NCBI GenBank assembly: GCA_024500155.1
Contig: CM044857.1
Coordinates: 39,264,001 to 39,328,000, forward strand
Length of the DNA: 64,000 nucleotides
From: Chenopodium formosanum
Taxonomy: Eukaryota; Streptophyta; Magnoliopsida; Caryophyllales; Amaranthaceae
Direction: 5' to 3'
The first letter of the stretch is position 1; each line of letters begins with the position of its first letter. The position numbers and the translations under genes are program-made. The notes under the pieces were generated by a model. The model saw only the letters and a program-made list of their open reading frames with translations. It was not told the DNA's origin and ran no database searches. This document shows positions 42,901-57,600 of this stretch, piece after piece.

Positions 42901-45900
42901 TCATTTTAGTTGACACATTTCTTTTAGACATGGTATCCAACACACAACTTCATGTATTAATATCTTAATTATGTATAAGCAAAAAATATAATAGTTTTAC
43001 AATTGGAAAATAGACATTAAAATAATGAAACTATGAATCTAACAAGACCCCACATGACTTTTGTTTTTTTAAGAATAAACCGCCAATAGAAGTCAAAGTA
43101 ACTATTGTGAAAAGTGCCAAAAGTAAAAATTGTGTCAACTAAAAAGATAATAGAGGGACATGCATCATCTCTCTTCAATTATCAATTATGCATTGGGAAT
43201 GTCATTGATGTCAGTCTTATTCCATTTTAAACAGCATAAAGTTGATTTTTATGTAAATGAATCATGAGGGATATTAGCAATAAGGATAAGGACAACAATC
43301 TCCACATACATGATTTTTATGTAAATGACTCATGAGGGAATCCAAGAATTGGATGATGCTATCCCATTGATTATTCGTCAGCTGCTGTGGTACACCACCA
43401 GGTGATCTGGATGACTTTCCACCTCGTGCAGTTTTTGGAGCCTACAAAAAATACTTCAGTAAATTACCAATCAACAATCAATAAAGAAGACTTATATGCT
43501 GTCTTAGGACCACAACTACAGAGGGGCATATACACACATGTATGCAAACTCCTAACAAAGGAGATATTTCTTTCTTCAAATTATCACGAATCAAGCCAAA
43601 TATCTTCTCAACAGACGCAGTCAACTGTTGCTTAAACAGGATTGCTGGATATCTTGCTTCAATGTGCGATACACCATCATCAAACCCAATAAGCTTCAGG
43701 GGAGTCTTCATACCCTATCATATAAAAATTGAGCATAAATACAAGAAACTTGAATATAGATAACTATTACTTCGTATTATTCATAATTCTAATTATCCTC
43801 TTCGTATTCAAATAATGTGCCTATTCAAATTCTATATAGGATAAATCATAGTTTCCCTCCTAATATGATCTTAAGGCTTTCATGAACAGGCTCAATAAAT
43901 GGAAGGGATCTGCAACTCCCATTCTAAATAAACATCCCACAAACTTGAAAAACAATAATTCTTTCCAGATAGATGCCTCAAATTTGAAAAGTACAGAAAG
44001 TAAATTCCCTTTGTAGCATATTTTTTCCCACATACCTATCTGGGAACAGCATTGAATAGGAAAAGTTGAGTCACAAAAGATTCATTTAAAAAAGTCATTA
44101 AAAAACTAGTTACCAACAATGCACTTACTTGTGCAAACCTTCCACTTATACCAGCAGATCCAGCAGCTCGATTGGAAGCTGAATTCAAGAAACTATTTGA
44201 CCTTAAACACCTCTGAAGGATGCATAAAAGTGCAGATACATTAGATAGCCAATAGGGTAATGTGTCATTCTCATCCCCAACCTGAAAGCATTATGTGAAA
44301 GAGGAATCAATCAACAACATGCAGAGAAAACCAATTTCAGGTATCATCTAGAATTAGGTAAAAGATGAGACAAATCCCAGAAATATTACCTTCAAGGCAT
44401 TATTGATGCCCTCAATAATATGGTCAAATATGGTTGTCCTCTCTGATTCAAAGGCGTGCCAGTGAAGAAGACATTTATAGATGACACAAGCAGCCACAGG
44501 TTTATTATCTTGAAATCCCATATTTTCTTTGATGCATTTCGAGAGGAATTCATAATTTTCCTGCAAAACAAGACAGTAATTAAAAGCACTAACATGATTA
44601 GAAGAATATGTTCTGCTTTACCACTTTGGCTATGAAATGTTCACTCGTGGAAAACAAAAACTTTAATCATGACTAACATCAACCTGGTGCTTTTCAACAG
44701 TTTGTTTTGACCAACATGATTCTGATAGTCCTTGAGTAACTGAAATATGTTTTGTTGGTGTGGGTGTCTCCTGTTCAAATCAACCCTTAAGCATAAACAC
44801 ATGTACCTATATCAGAAAGCTTCAAATTGAAAAGGCGACTACAGTAGAACTTACATAGATGGGTTTCTTTTCCTGATATGGAAGACTCAATGCACTTGAG
44901 TACATCTGGGGAAACAACAAAGTGGCGAAAACATCTCAACATAAAGCATGTAAAATCTACAAGACAGTATATGAAAGCAGCATGAAGGGGACAAACAGCT
45001 GAAAAATGGTATGGTCGCCACAATACAATTATACACAAAAACGATAATTTAGTGCAAACTTTCAAATTATTGTTGAGTATACTGTGCAAACGATAGTAGT
45101 AGACCTGAAACAAAAGTTCCATAATTCGGTTTTGCTTACACAACACAACTAGAAATATGATTTTTCCGAATACAATGTTAAACATTTTAAAATGCATAAA
45201 AAGCTGAGAGCCTATACTTACATCAGAAAAGGATTTCACAAAACCTGGTCGATTTCTCTTCGGGGACATGTTCAGTGCTTTTTGCCGCAACACAAGATTT
45301 TCATTCTCCAAATTTGACACCTTGTCCTCCATACTACAGCAGAGAAATTCATTGTATTTGTCAGCACTAATTAAAACAATATAGAGTACATGATACCAAA
45401 CAGAAAGAAGCCTGAATTAAGTGGGTGAGAGAGTAATAAACCAATACAGCAGCCGACAAGGTACCACCACTACCCACCAAACGAGATTTGGGAAGCTTTA
45501 ATAAAAGACAAGAGGAAAAATCAATTTAATATAAAAATGTATTGTATTCAGAGGCGGCGAGGCATCATTTACCAAAATTCCAAAGATACTAAACAAACTT
45601 AATCATATAGTCTTTCTTCAATCTCGTCAACTAAAAAAAATTGATGCGCAAATAAATAAGCATCCAGATCTTTAAATAATCAATAACAAACAACATAAAT
45701 ATATAAAATGCTAACAAGATGATTTAGTGTGCCAGATAATTTTCATATTGTTCCCGGAACTATTTCTTTAACAAAACAAAAAACTACCTCTGTTTTATAA
45801 TTTTCATAACATGTTCCGTTTTTGCCAGTTTCATACATCATAATGTTATTTAACAGAAGAAGGGGGGGGGGGGGGGGGGGGGAACATTTGATGTTGAGAC

Positions 45901-48254
45901 TAACAACTAACAAACAAATAGTCTGATTTAATAGCTTTCTGCCTACAGTTTTAATGTATTGTATATATAATTAAATATAGCAAGAAGGGTTAAAACAAAA
46001 CTGAATTTGTAAACGATATGCTATGCAACCAAGATATGTAAAGCATCTCAATAGTATACTTTCAAATACCAAAGTCACAATATGGACCTTCGCAAGTTTT
46101 GTTGCAGTTGTTCACACTTTTGTTCAACATCACGCAACTTTTGCATTGTATGACTATTCTCTTTCTGAGCACTAGCCAGCTGAGTCTCCAATAATAAATT
46201 CTTCTTTTCCAAATTTTCAAAAGAGCTCTGCAAAATGTTTAAATCATAATATTTAACCACAGGTACTTGAAACTAAGATGATATAATTAAAAATTAAAGG
46301 CAATGAAAGGCAAACATGTAATGTTTAGAATTACGGAGGCATGCCTGTGTACAAAAAGGTAAAACGCATTATTCACAACTATTAAGTTTTTCTAACATAA
46401 GTTCCAAAAGAAATAAACATGAAATATTTTAAGAAAGTAATGAAAATATAAAAAAAAATTAATAAATTAAAAAAATAATAATAAATTAAAAAAAAACCAT
46501 CTGCAATGTCTTTGGTCTACTCACTTCTTCCCTCATCCAAGAACCTACTGTTTTACTCACCTCTTGCTCACAAAAATAACATGGGACCTCTTATCACATT
46601 ATACAAATTAGAGAAAATTATACTCTTGGTTTTTTTAGCTCCTATTCTATTAGGAATGTTAAATTTTATTTTTAGATATTACCAGAAAGTTTGAAACAAT
46701 AGTTTGGGTATAGTAAGGAAATACTTGATCATTTCTCAATTCATGATATATATGAGTATTACGCTTGGAATGTTTTACAATACATGCATCATTTCTATAA
46801 AGAAAAATCTCTTAGGTGAACTTGATTTACTACAGTACTACCCATTATTTGAGAGGTCTTAAGGTGTGCCTGGTGGTATTAATAAATAAATAAAAATAAA
46901 TTAAAAAAAAAAACAAAAAACCATTTTAAGCGCAGCTATTGTGTAGAGCTACTTTTAATAGATGACCCAGACGTTAAAGAGGCATTTATGGGCCACGTCC
47001 TCCACAGCTGTGTACTACTATACCCCCACATAATGTGTTGAAAGTGCTTTGCTCTTTTTAAAGAATGCAAAAAGTGCTAGATAAATAATAGGCAATTTAA
47101 TGAACATTTGCATCCAAGATAGCTTTATTTACATCACCCAAAATAATTTTGTCTTTTTGACATTTCACTATCATAGTGCTGTATTATTCATCAGATATAT
47201 GCAACAAAGATACTGACCCGCAAAATTGCATTTTCCTTCTTGAAATCTTCCATGTCCTGAAGTTGCTTTTGCAGCTCATATTTTTCTTTCATTGAAAATT
47301 CCAAGTCACTTTGACGCTGCGCATTTTTACTACCCTGTTTAACGGTCTGTGACTTAGCTTCCTCTAACTCAAGATTTAAAGCTTCTATAACCCTCTGCTG
47401 TTTTGTTATTTCAGCCACCTTTGCCTCTTCAACTGAAACCTGTATTTTGGGTAATTTGATTTGGTTACAAATGGCCATTATGAACAAACATTCCTCTGAC
47501 ACATACAAACGAGCAATATATACAAACTACAAATATTCCTCCAACATTGACACTATTTACTATCAACGGACACCATTGATTAAAAAGGATACAATAATCA
47601 TTTTGGTATGTAAAAGCCACCTAAGAACTCTGCAAATTCAACACCAATGCTATGAAATAGTTTTCCTAGATATTGCTACAGATACGTTTAAATAAAAAGC
47701 AAAATGACTTAAAATAAATAAACAAATAAAAACAGGTGTGTGATCCTGAGATGCTGAGAAGCAAAAATAGGCACCGAAAAGAGAAAAACAGAAAAAGCCA
47801 ACAAAACTAGGCACAAATCAGGCCACACAATGAAACCCTCACCATGTCCCCATTGGCCCATCAATGAAATTAATTTCCAAGAATCATACTCAACTGTATG
47901 AATTTGAAGGTGCCAGTGTTTGATAAGAAGAGAAGCAGTATATAGTTGAGAATGCAATACCCGTAGTCTCTTCTCCAAATGCAACCTCAGGGTAAGATCT
48001 TCAAGTTGCTTTTCAAGTTTAGTCTTTGCCTTGCGCAAGGCACCAGCTTCATTGGCCTCCTGAAAAATTAACAGTTAGATTTAACTTGTTTATACAGGTA
48101 AAATGGATATCTAAATGCTAATCAAAGAAATTATTCCTCACCTGCAATTAAAATTGACCAATAGTAACATCATTTACACCCTCTATCCCACAAAATCTTA
48201 GCCTTTTGACTTTTTGTACTAATTAAATACAAAATTTGACAATATTTATTTCTT

Positions 48255-48313
<59 letters not shown>

Positions 48314-48623
48314 CAACGTCTCCTTTGCCCCTTCCCCCACCAACCTAACTTTCCAAATTATTTTCTTAAGATAAGAAAACGTAGTTAGACAGGGAAAAGA
48401 AAAAAAAGAAAGTGAGACACAAGAAAATGAATCCAGAAGTACACCAAACTAAAGTAATACGACATATAAGATCTCCAATGTCCAATCAAGCATTAAACCT
48501 ACATCCAAAAGAGCCACCCCAACAGAGCCGACAGTGTAAGCCTATCAATGAAGACACTTAACCCCAGCAGCTTTTACTGTTTCACAAAATAAAACGTACC
48601 CTACAACTTCCAATCCTCCAATA

Positions 48624-48669
<46 letters not shown>

Positions 48670-51600
48670 GCTGTACCACAGCACAACAATGTGGTTTCCC
48701 ATATCTCCATTAGCTAAAATAGAAAAGAATTACAGTATCAAGTTTTTTGCTAATAGCATGTTAGCAACCATGTGAGGCTTTGACCCAATTCAAAACCCAC
48801 TTTGAAACAATAGTCTTTCTAATTAAGGTAGCCATAAAAGAATGCTGCGAGTTAGGAATATCATAGGTATCTCTAACAAGACAACTGAAAAAGAAGCTTG
48901 ACGAATACTAAGTTGACAAAGCAACAAAACAAAAGATTAACTATGTCAAACAAGTTTATACTCAGCCCTACTCCCACACAAGAGGGTTTCCTTTATATTT
49001 AAAAGAATCAAGGCAATTGTCCCACTCCCCACCAAGCAATAATAAGAGTACAATGAACTCCTTTTAAAAAAAGAGTATAACAAACAGTAGACAAGCTATT
49101 ACAGTGAGGGAGAAATACTTTGAGGTTGCTACTTCACCAAAGAATCCACTACAACAGCAATGTGCTCTCAGTTACAATACTTGTAAAAAAAATTTATAGG
49201 GAGAAAGAGTCCGGCTACCGCATCTCATTCATTTATTTATTACTGTACCAACTACCGATCACCCTAAAAGCCATTTCCTTCTTGAGAGGAACATCACAAC
49301 CATACCAATACCCATTCTTCCTCAGAATCATCTACCCTTTTCACCAAAGTCAATTCTACTCAGAAAATTCTCCCCTAATTGATGTAGGTAGAGATCATAC
49401 AATCCACCATAGAATTTTTAATAATAAACATTTACATAACCTGAATCCTAACGCTTATAGAATAGAAATTCCCATAGAGCTTTAAAGACCCTAAGGACTT
49501 CAACCATCAACAGAAAACCAGCCCCCTCATATCACTCAACTTCAAACTTTAGTATGAAAATGAAAAAAAAATTGAAAATCTTCCCCAATTATGCTGAGAA
49601 TCCTTCACCGACTAATTCACCATCATCAGCACACCTAGTTCATACATGACCAAGGTAAAAAGGAAAACGTAACCACATGAGATCAAAACCAAATAAATAA
49701 AATAAAGGCACTGTCCAATACACCTTTCTGGCTGTTGATGATTATGAGGTTATTTTTACGTAAAATTCTAGTAACGTTGATTGGGTTGCAGTGCAAAAGA
49801 CACGGAAGAGAAATTGAACGATAAAATTGTCAAACAACACCTGAAAAACAGTTAGACATACTTGCTTGAGCCTTCTAAGCATATGCCTTGCCATTTTACG
49901 CCTCCAAAGACTCTGTACTACAACAATTGATTTCTGATGTTGACAGAAAGCTGATCGGACCTTGAACATTCTCCATCGCGCCTAAAGAACAGATATATAG
50001 ACACACACAAGAATGCTGTTTCAGTAACACAGTCGAATATACAGACAAAACAGAAATTAAATCCATAACAAATTCAAAAAATGAAGCTTTTACACTGCTC
50101 ATTCACCTTTAAGTATCACCTCTTTTTCCAAGGTAAAAGAAACATATAGAAACATATATCCCCCAACTCCAGAACATAATAAGCATTGACCACATGTTCC
50201 ATATAAGTTAAGAAGAATACTACTCCCTCTGTTCCACAACATTCACTATACCAGCTATTTAAAACCATATCTACCGCTAAGCCCACTATACATTCACAAT
50301 GCAAATAAATTACCAATTCGTCACTAAAAAGCACCAATGAAATATAACAAGTCAATAGGTAGCTACCAGATCTGTAATTAATTTACATAACGTAAACAAT
50401 AAGACAATATGAAAGGGAGGGAATAATATTCAAGAGTTACTATGACTACTATAAATCTAATGTATGACAAACCCATTACAGGAAATTCGCACAAAAATCT
50501 GCCAGCAATGCCTTTTAGATAGCAAAGCATGTTGTCAATTAAAACATCGATAATCAGAATAATTTTACCCACAATGTGAGGCCATAACAGAAAGACAAAT
50601 CTACCACTCGATGGATCATCAAGGGGCCATTCATATGGAGTGAAGGAAAAGGTAAGAATTGAAGATGATATCAAATATGGATCATCTAAGGGGCCATTCG
50701 TTTGGAGTTGGGAAGTAAAAATGACAATTACTTCCATTCTCTATGTTTAGATGTTTAGTTTGTAGTTGGTAGATTAACAAAACCTTATGATCCTCGAATC
50801 ACCCAAGCTTTCCCAACTCATCTATCACAGTGCTCCTCCACAATAGCCTTTCTTCTTTCATCATCGTCGCCATTAATCACAAGGACTCCAGCATCTATCT
50901 CATTCAGGTGCTGTCTTTAAAAGGGCTAAATCTAGGCTTATGGTGCTCAGTAATCCGACCACCCAAAAACATCTAGGTCAACCAACACTAAAGGAGACAC
51001 AAACTCCTGCAGATGATTTTTATTTTCAGGCATCCTTTTTTTCTCGTTATTTGACAATTGGAATCAATGCTTCATCATAAGCATCATATGCCTTTTCCCG
51101 AACTCACAGAAATTTACCAAATCAGTACCTTGCGTAGAAGCTAAGTAGTCCCTATCACAGTTTGTATACTTGAGATAGCATTCATTAATCATGCAACTTA
51201 GCGAAGTAACAATAATAAATTCACAAATATGAATAATCACAGGAATTGCATGGATAATCAGATATGTGAACACGGATGAGTTAGGTAGCAATTTAAAATT
51301 AAGGCCTCATTTTGTTCAGGAGCAAGGAAATTCAAGTTCTGTATATAAACAGACATTAACAAAGAAAATTGGTAACACTAGCCACTAGGAAGACGAGTTA
51401 AGTAAGACTTTGATTAAGATTTAAGATAGTAGCCTATTAGCATGTACTGCTCTGAATTACTGATCTAATACCAAAAAAAAAAGAAAAATTTTGCCGAGGA
51501 AGGAGGTCTTAGCAAACAAATGCAAATTATTAAACATCTCTAACAGGCATATAATGTGAATTAATAGAGTTCTTGATGCAGAGAGAACAACAATTTATAA

Positions 51601-54600
51601 CAGACAGACCATGATTTGAAAGATGCTGACCTGAATGAGGATTGCAGCTCTATGTTCCTTCCCTAACATAAATCTTTGTCGAGCTGAAAGCCCACGTATG
51701 CAAGATTGAAGCACGATAGCCGAGCTGTACAGCTGTAAGTAGGCGATTCTTGATAGCCAGCCACGCACATATTTCTGCAAATAGATAGCAGCAAGTGTCT
51801 CCCGTTTTTCAGCATACATTCTTCTCACAAGACAGCCTACAGATACATCAAAAGGTGAGTACAAAAGCCAAGTGAGACGTTATCAAAAGATGCATCACAT
51901 ATAATCCCCAATTAAGCTTGAGTAGAATAACAAAGGGTAATGTACAAATTAGTTAAATAATAGAAACAGATGAATAGATGACCATATGCCACAGTGAAAC
52001 AATAAAGCATATGATTGATACAAAGCATTAAACAGAGATTACATTTTAAAGCTAATAAACCTAAGAAAGTTCAGTGCACACTAATATGATTTCAAAGGCT
52101 ATCAATACTTCAGGAGCAAACATTAATTTAATCATAAAACAGTTAAAATTCTTTAAATATTTCAGGAGTCAACATTAATTTAGTCATAAATCGTATAAGG
52201 TGTCTTGTAAGAGGCACAAATTGTAAAACTATTCATTTCCATAAACCAAACAACCAACAATTATTTAAGGCCAGAACTTTCATCGTCAAAAGTAATGTGG
52301 TCAATTGTATTTAAAGCATCAAGCTAACGGAGCACAAGTAAAGATATTATATAACCTCTGCAATATGCTTGGACAGATAATGCGGCAGCTCGAGTGGAAA
52401 TGAAATCTTTGTGTGCTATGTACGTTTTAAAACGACCCTGTACAAGCCTGGCAGCAGAATCTAAGACCTCAGTCCTTCGAGCATCTAGTACACCAATCTG
52501 ACCTGCTCGAAGAAAAACTTTTGACTTCCCCAGCTGTCAAGAAAACAGACAGAGATCATGGGGTAAATACGGAAAACCATGCATCCTAAGCAAACAGAAA
52601 AGAAAATAAATCATTTAACAAAACCTGTGAGAACAAGAGAGAAAAAGGATAAAGAAATGGAGATCAACGATGTTTCATAATACTTTTAACAGAACCAAAA
52701 ATACCAAAGTTTTTGAGTCTGGTATTCAGAAAAGTAGAAGATATTTGGTTCCAAAATTTAAAATTGATTTTCCATAAATATTAAATATTATTAACAAAAT
52801 AATTGAAAACATATACTACCTCCATTTTTTACCAACTCACTTTTGTGGAAGTCAGCCTTTTCTACTCATTACTCCTTTATTCCATTTTTGGCAACTCCTT
52901 ACATCTTACCCCATAAAATTTACACCTTTCCACACTTTCTTTGCTACTTTATTGTTATGGATCGGATCTATAGCCCAAGCCAACCTTTGTTGGTGTACAC
53001 GAGGCGCAAAAAAGGGAGCAACAAGGGTCAACAACAAAGGATGACAGCAGCAAGCATTTCTATGCAACAAGACAAATTCAATTATGAGGAAATGAAGGAA
53101 GAAAAGCAACCAGCTTCAGCAATGTCTACTTAGGGTTTTCTAAATTAGTAAAGAAGTCACATGTATTCTCCCTTAGTCAGCCTTGACCATTAGAGTCTAG
53201 AGTATAAGTATTGTAGTATGTGTAACAAGAAAGACATCCAGAAAATTGAGTGAACTCTTGTGAGATTAGTAGCCTCAAGCTACCTTGAGATATATAGCCT
53301 AAAGCTATACTTATCCCTCTTAGTTTGTAATCCAATTCCTAATCAATTAATACTCAAGCTTTTACCTTCTAAATTATATGCAATTAGCTTAATTAGAATT
53401 GAGTGAAATCTGATACATAACATTTATCAACCTCTTTCTAAGGTCCACCTTTTCAACATTTTTTTACTCTTACGTATGAAGTTGCAATATATGCCAACCA
53501 TTCTTATAACGTGATATAGTTATAAGAAGTATAAACTTAAAGAAAAGAGCACGGCAAAATTATAAATTCATGTTTTGTAAGAGCATTTAACAGTTTTCGA
53601 CAAACACAAGTCCTATGCACCAACATGATACAATGGCAAAACATCCTGCAAATACATTAACATATATGCTAGAACATATTACAAAGCTAGATGCTGATTA
53701 AACAGCATACAATTTACCTGAAAGTATAAAATATAACACAAATTAACAAACTTCGAATGTTATTGGATACGTAATATGTGAAATACATTGCCAAGTTACA
53801 TATCTATAACTATAGACACACAAGAACTTACTTGGAAATTTTCAAGCTTCAATTTCTGAAGGATTTTGAGGGATATGGTCTTTTCATCATAGCTGCAGCA
53901 CATTAAAGGAGATACATCAACAGAGTAACAGCATAAATTTCATCTCTAAATTGTGAATACCAAGTATTTTAAAATAAAATGGGAAAAGTGAAACAAAATA
54001 GAACACTTACTTCATATTCAAAAATCAAGTTACAATAATTTTTTAATGATATCTATGAACCATCATACTAAAATTATTTCTAGTTTCTCATTCTACATGT
54101 TTATAGTAGTGTTTAAGAAAAACAACAGCAGGTCAGAACCCCTATAAGCAGAGCCGAAGCACACCATAACCATTAATATTATAATTGTAAACAAAGCCCT
54201 GCAGCTATGTTTCAGAATTATTACACTTCCTCCATTTCAATCAAATCACACCACATTACTTCTTCGGAAACTTCATTAGTGAATAGTGCACCATTACTTG
54301 TTAGTATAATTTTAATGATAAGAGTCATGAGACCAAGTTGCACTTCCTAGTTTGATTACCTAACCTTCCACTCCCCTCTTTACATTTAACTCTCTTCACC
54401 TCTCCATTCCCCTTTTCCATGGCTGCCACCGACATCACCACCAGCCCCCCTCACCCCAGTCCCCAGCTACACTACCACCAGCCCCCTTTCACCCCAGAAA
54501 GCATCACCACCACCTCCAGCACTGTAAAAAAAACTGCCACTACCGCCAGCCCCCTTCACGCCAAAAGCAACGTCACTACTTCCAACCACCACCTTCAGCC

Positions 54601-57600
54601 CTGCCATTGCACCCCCTGGTCACGCCAAAAGCAACGTCAACAACACCAACTCCCCTTCACCTCAAAGCACCAACAAGCCGCCGCCATGAACTTCAAACTT
54701 CCTCGAATTCCTTCATAATTCAATTCCTTTGATTTCGAATTCCGCACATTCAATCCGTTTCAATATCAGATCTGAGCCATTCGATTAAGGGGGAGAAGTT
54801 GTCAAAAAGATTTATGGACAAGGAATCGTCTCAGTTGCTACATGTAAATGTCCACCTTTTAATCCAAAAAAGAAAGGTCACGGCAGCAGTTTAAAGGTAA
54901 TAGTGGCTGGGTTGAGTTAATGAGTGTAGTAGAGCAGATTGAGCTGGAATTGTAATGGTGGTTAGATGTTGTATAAGATGGTGGGGGATCACTATTTACG
55001 AAGGGCTGGCAGCCTATTTTGTGGTGAGTTGGTTGGTCAAGGATGGAGTTGTCATCTAACATCCCCTGTCCTCCTTATAAAATGTGCCATTAAAAAGATG
55101 CAATTATTTTGTGATGGAGGAAGTATATCCCAACGTAGAAAAACAAATTAGTCAATGACACAAATTGACTCGTATTTTTGTCATAAATTCCCTGTTTAAT
55201 ATACCATTTTAAGATATGTATTAGTCCCTAGGTTAATTAGCATCTGCCTACTTGACAAGCTTAATAATGATCCATATATAACATAATGTGCCCCTTAATA
55301 TGCCTCGTTTGGTTGACATGAAAATTAAATTCCTCTAGGATGTTGTAATTCATGGGAAATAATTCCTAGAAATTTCCTTAAATTGTTTGGTTTTGACAAT
55401 GGAAAGTTGAAATTCCGAGGAATTTTGATTGACCAAGTGAGACCTTGGTAATTTACGTCTTATGTTTTGTAGGAAGTTGAAATTCCCATGAATTCTCCCT
55501 TCCTCCCATCATTTTTGCTTTTTTGTGTAAATCAAACAACTATACAAATTACCAATTCCCATGATTCTCCACTTCCCCATTTTATTTTGTCAATCAAACA
55601 AGTCCTTAAAGTACCTTATTGATTGAGAATTACCATGGAGTAATATTCCCCCTTTGGCCGAGTTATGAAGCGGTTGGTTACAAACATGACTAGAAGATTT
55701 TAATGATTTCTATTATTAGTATTCCACAAACGAAAAAATGTTGTCACATATTAGGGGAAAGCATGTTTAACAAACCATTCATTCACAGCATAGAGAAAGT
55801 CCTAATATGACAAAAAACAAAACTGAGGAAGTAATACTTAGCGTAATCAGTACCCTCCATTTCTTTTTGACCATTCTACTTGGAATCTTTATAGATTATC
55901 ATGCAAATGGAACCTAATACTCTCAATAGACATACAATGAAAATTGTATTCATGTGAGATCTTGTTTGCTTCATCTCAATATGGTTGCAAAATATAAACT
56001 TCCTTTTATGATTATAATACATAATTGAAGAAACTTGTTCCTTTTTTTTTAGTGTTACCCGTACCAAATGAGGCCGTTTTTTTAAAGTGTTGTACTTCCA
56101 TTTTAGGCAAACTACTAAATTTTAGTATTATACATCTCTCCTCTCATGATCCCCACCCAAACCTACTGCTACATTTTTATTATTTCTTTTTCTTGCACAT
56201 ATCTTAATTTACAATAAATATTAACCCCACTATTTTTTCTTATGATTTTTTAATACGCCAACTGCCATACATACTTCTTAATTCTTATTATATTAAAGTC
56301 AATAAAATTACCTAAAATTATGTGTCGATTAAAGTGTAATACTTAAAAAAACGGAGGGAGTAATTTTATTTGAATTTGTGTATTCAAAATTGTGCAAAAA
56401 CAGAAATAACAAAATAAAAAAGAAACATAAGGAATACCATTTATCTCTAAACAGATTGTTTAATCATACATTATTTTAGATAAAAACTAAACTACAATCA
56501 ATAAGAAAATAAAACATAATATTATCTTTGTATTTTTTTTATTTAAATTTTTTGGTTTTAATCACTTCTACCTAATTCAAATTTTAGCAAAGCTCCTTAC
56601 TATCTAACACCAGTTACCCCCACAATATTTACGCCTTTCCAGTCAATCTCTCTTACTTTATCTGCCTTTTTATTAAACTCACCGACCTTTATACTCCATC
56701 TCTCTTACTTTATCCACTTCTTTCAGAATTTTAAGAAATTTCTGGACCTATGTATATACAGCAATTGAGTAGAACAAAAATATTGGAGGTAGTATAGCAC
56801 AGAACAATTTATTTCAATTAAACTTAATGGCAAAACAATGTAGAATAATATAAGACAAGAATATAAATAACAGGGTAGAAAATATAAATATCAAAGAGCA
56901 AGATGCTAGCATTATTAGTACAAGTACATAAAAAATTTAGTTAAGGGTATAAAATTTTAAGGTTTCAGTACTTAAAACAGTTAAATGATATAAAACAACA
57001 ATACTCAAAAACTACAGAAAAGTGTGCATAAGATATAAGGACTTTCAAGAAAGAAAATCGTCAACAGACAGAAAAAAAAATGCCAAATTAGAGAATCAGA
57101 GGAACTTTATTAGCTCACCTTACAAAAATAAACATACAAAAATAAATGAAAAGGTAATGAGACAATACTTATCAAGTGAAGAAACAGCTGATTTCATACT
57201 CTTGCTATTAGCCTACTAGTATTATGAAAAAATATGGAAAGCATGATTTCATCACATTCAATTTGAGAAAGAAATAGAATGGAAACAAAATAAAGTGATA
57301 GTCAAACCTTCCATCCATAACTTCCGGAACTAGAAGACCAAAGCGATCAACAAACTCAGCATAAGTCCTTCGAGTTGGATAACCAGCAAGACTTATCCGC
57401 ACTGCTTCCAAGACACCCTGCATATAATTAATGCATTAAGCCACTTCAAACATGATATACAAGCGGAATGTGAAGTTAGACCTAATATGGAACCTAAGGG
57501 GTTCCACAGTTTTTGAGGCAACACTAAGCTTTCTCTAATTTAAAACATAGATGTCAAAACGTAAGTGACCACTAAGCTTTCCCTAATTGAAAACATAGAC

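Larger units (their letters stand above)
39955..44560 (-). other. Myosin globular tail (dilute domain) exons
   Basis: Eleven exons. The order is ENYEFLSKCIKENMGF, ACVIYKCLLHWHAFESERT, YWLSNVSALLCILQRCLRS, IEARYPAILFKQQLTASVEKI, WDSIIQFLDSLMSHL, SFFIRKLITQVFSFINI, RRECCTFSNGEYVKSGLAEL, WHELNYIRQAVGFLVIHQKR, ALTVRQIYRISTMYWDDKYG and SFLLDDDLSIPFSTEDI. This is the cargo-binding dilute domain. The last exon ends ETCLTPLAAV at a TGA (39955-39957). Confidence 0.9.

Noticed and set aside
48259..48310. (TA)n run considered as an origin or promoter signal
   Set aside because: Simple microsatellites of this kind occur at three places here and have no associated motifs.
52843..53133. 96-codon plus-strand frame with VYTRRKKGSNKG
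   Set aside because: Recalls a copia linker but is too short and lacks neighbouring domains; kept only as an unresolved repeat.
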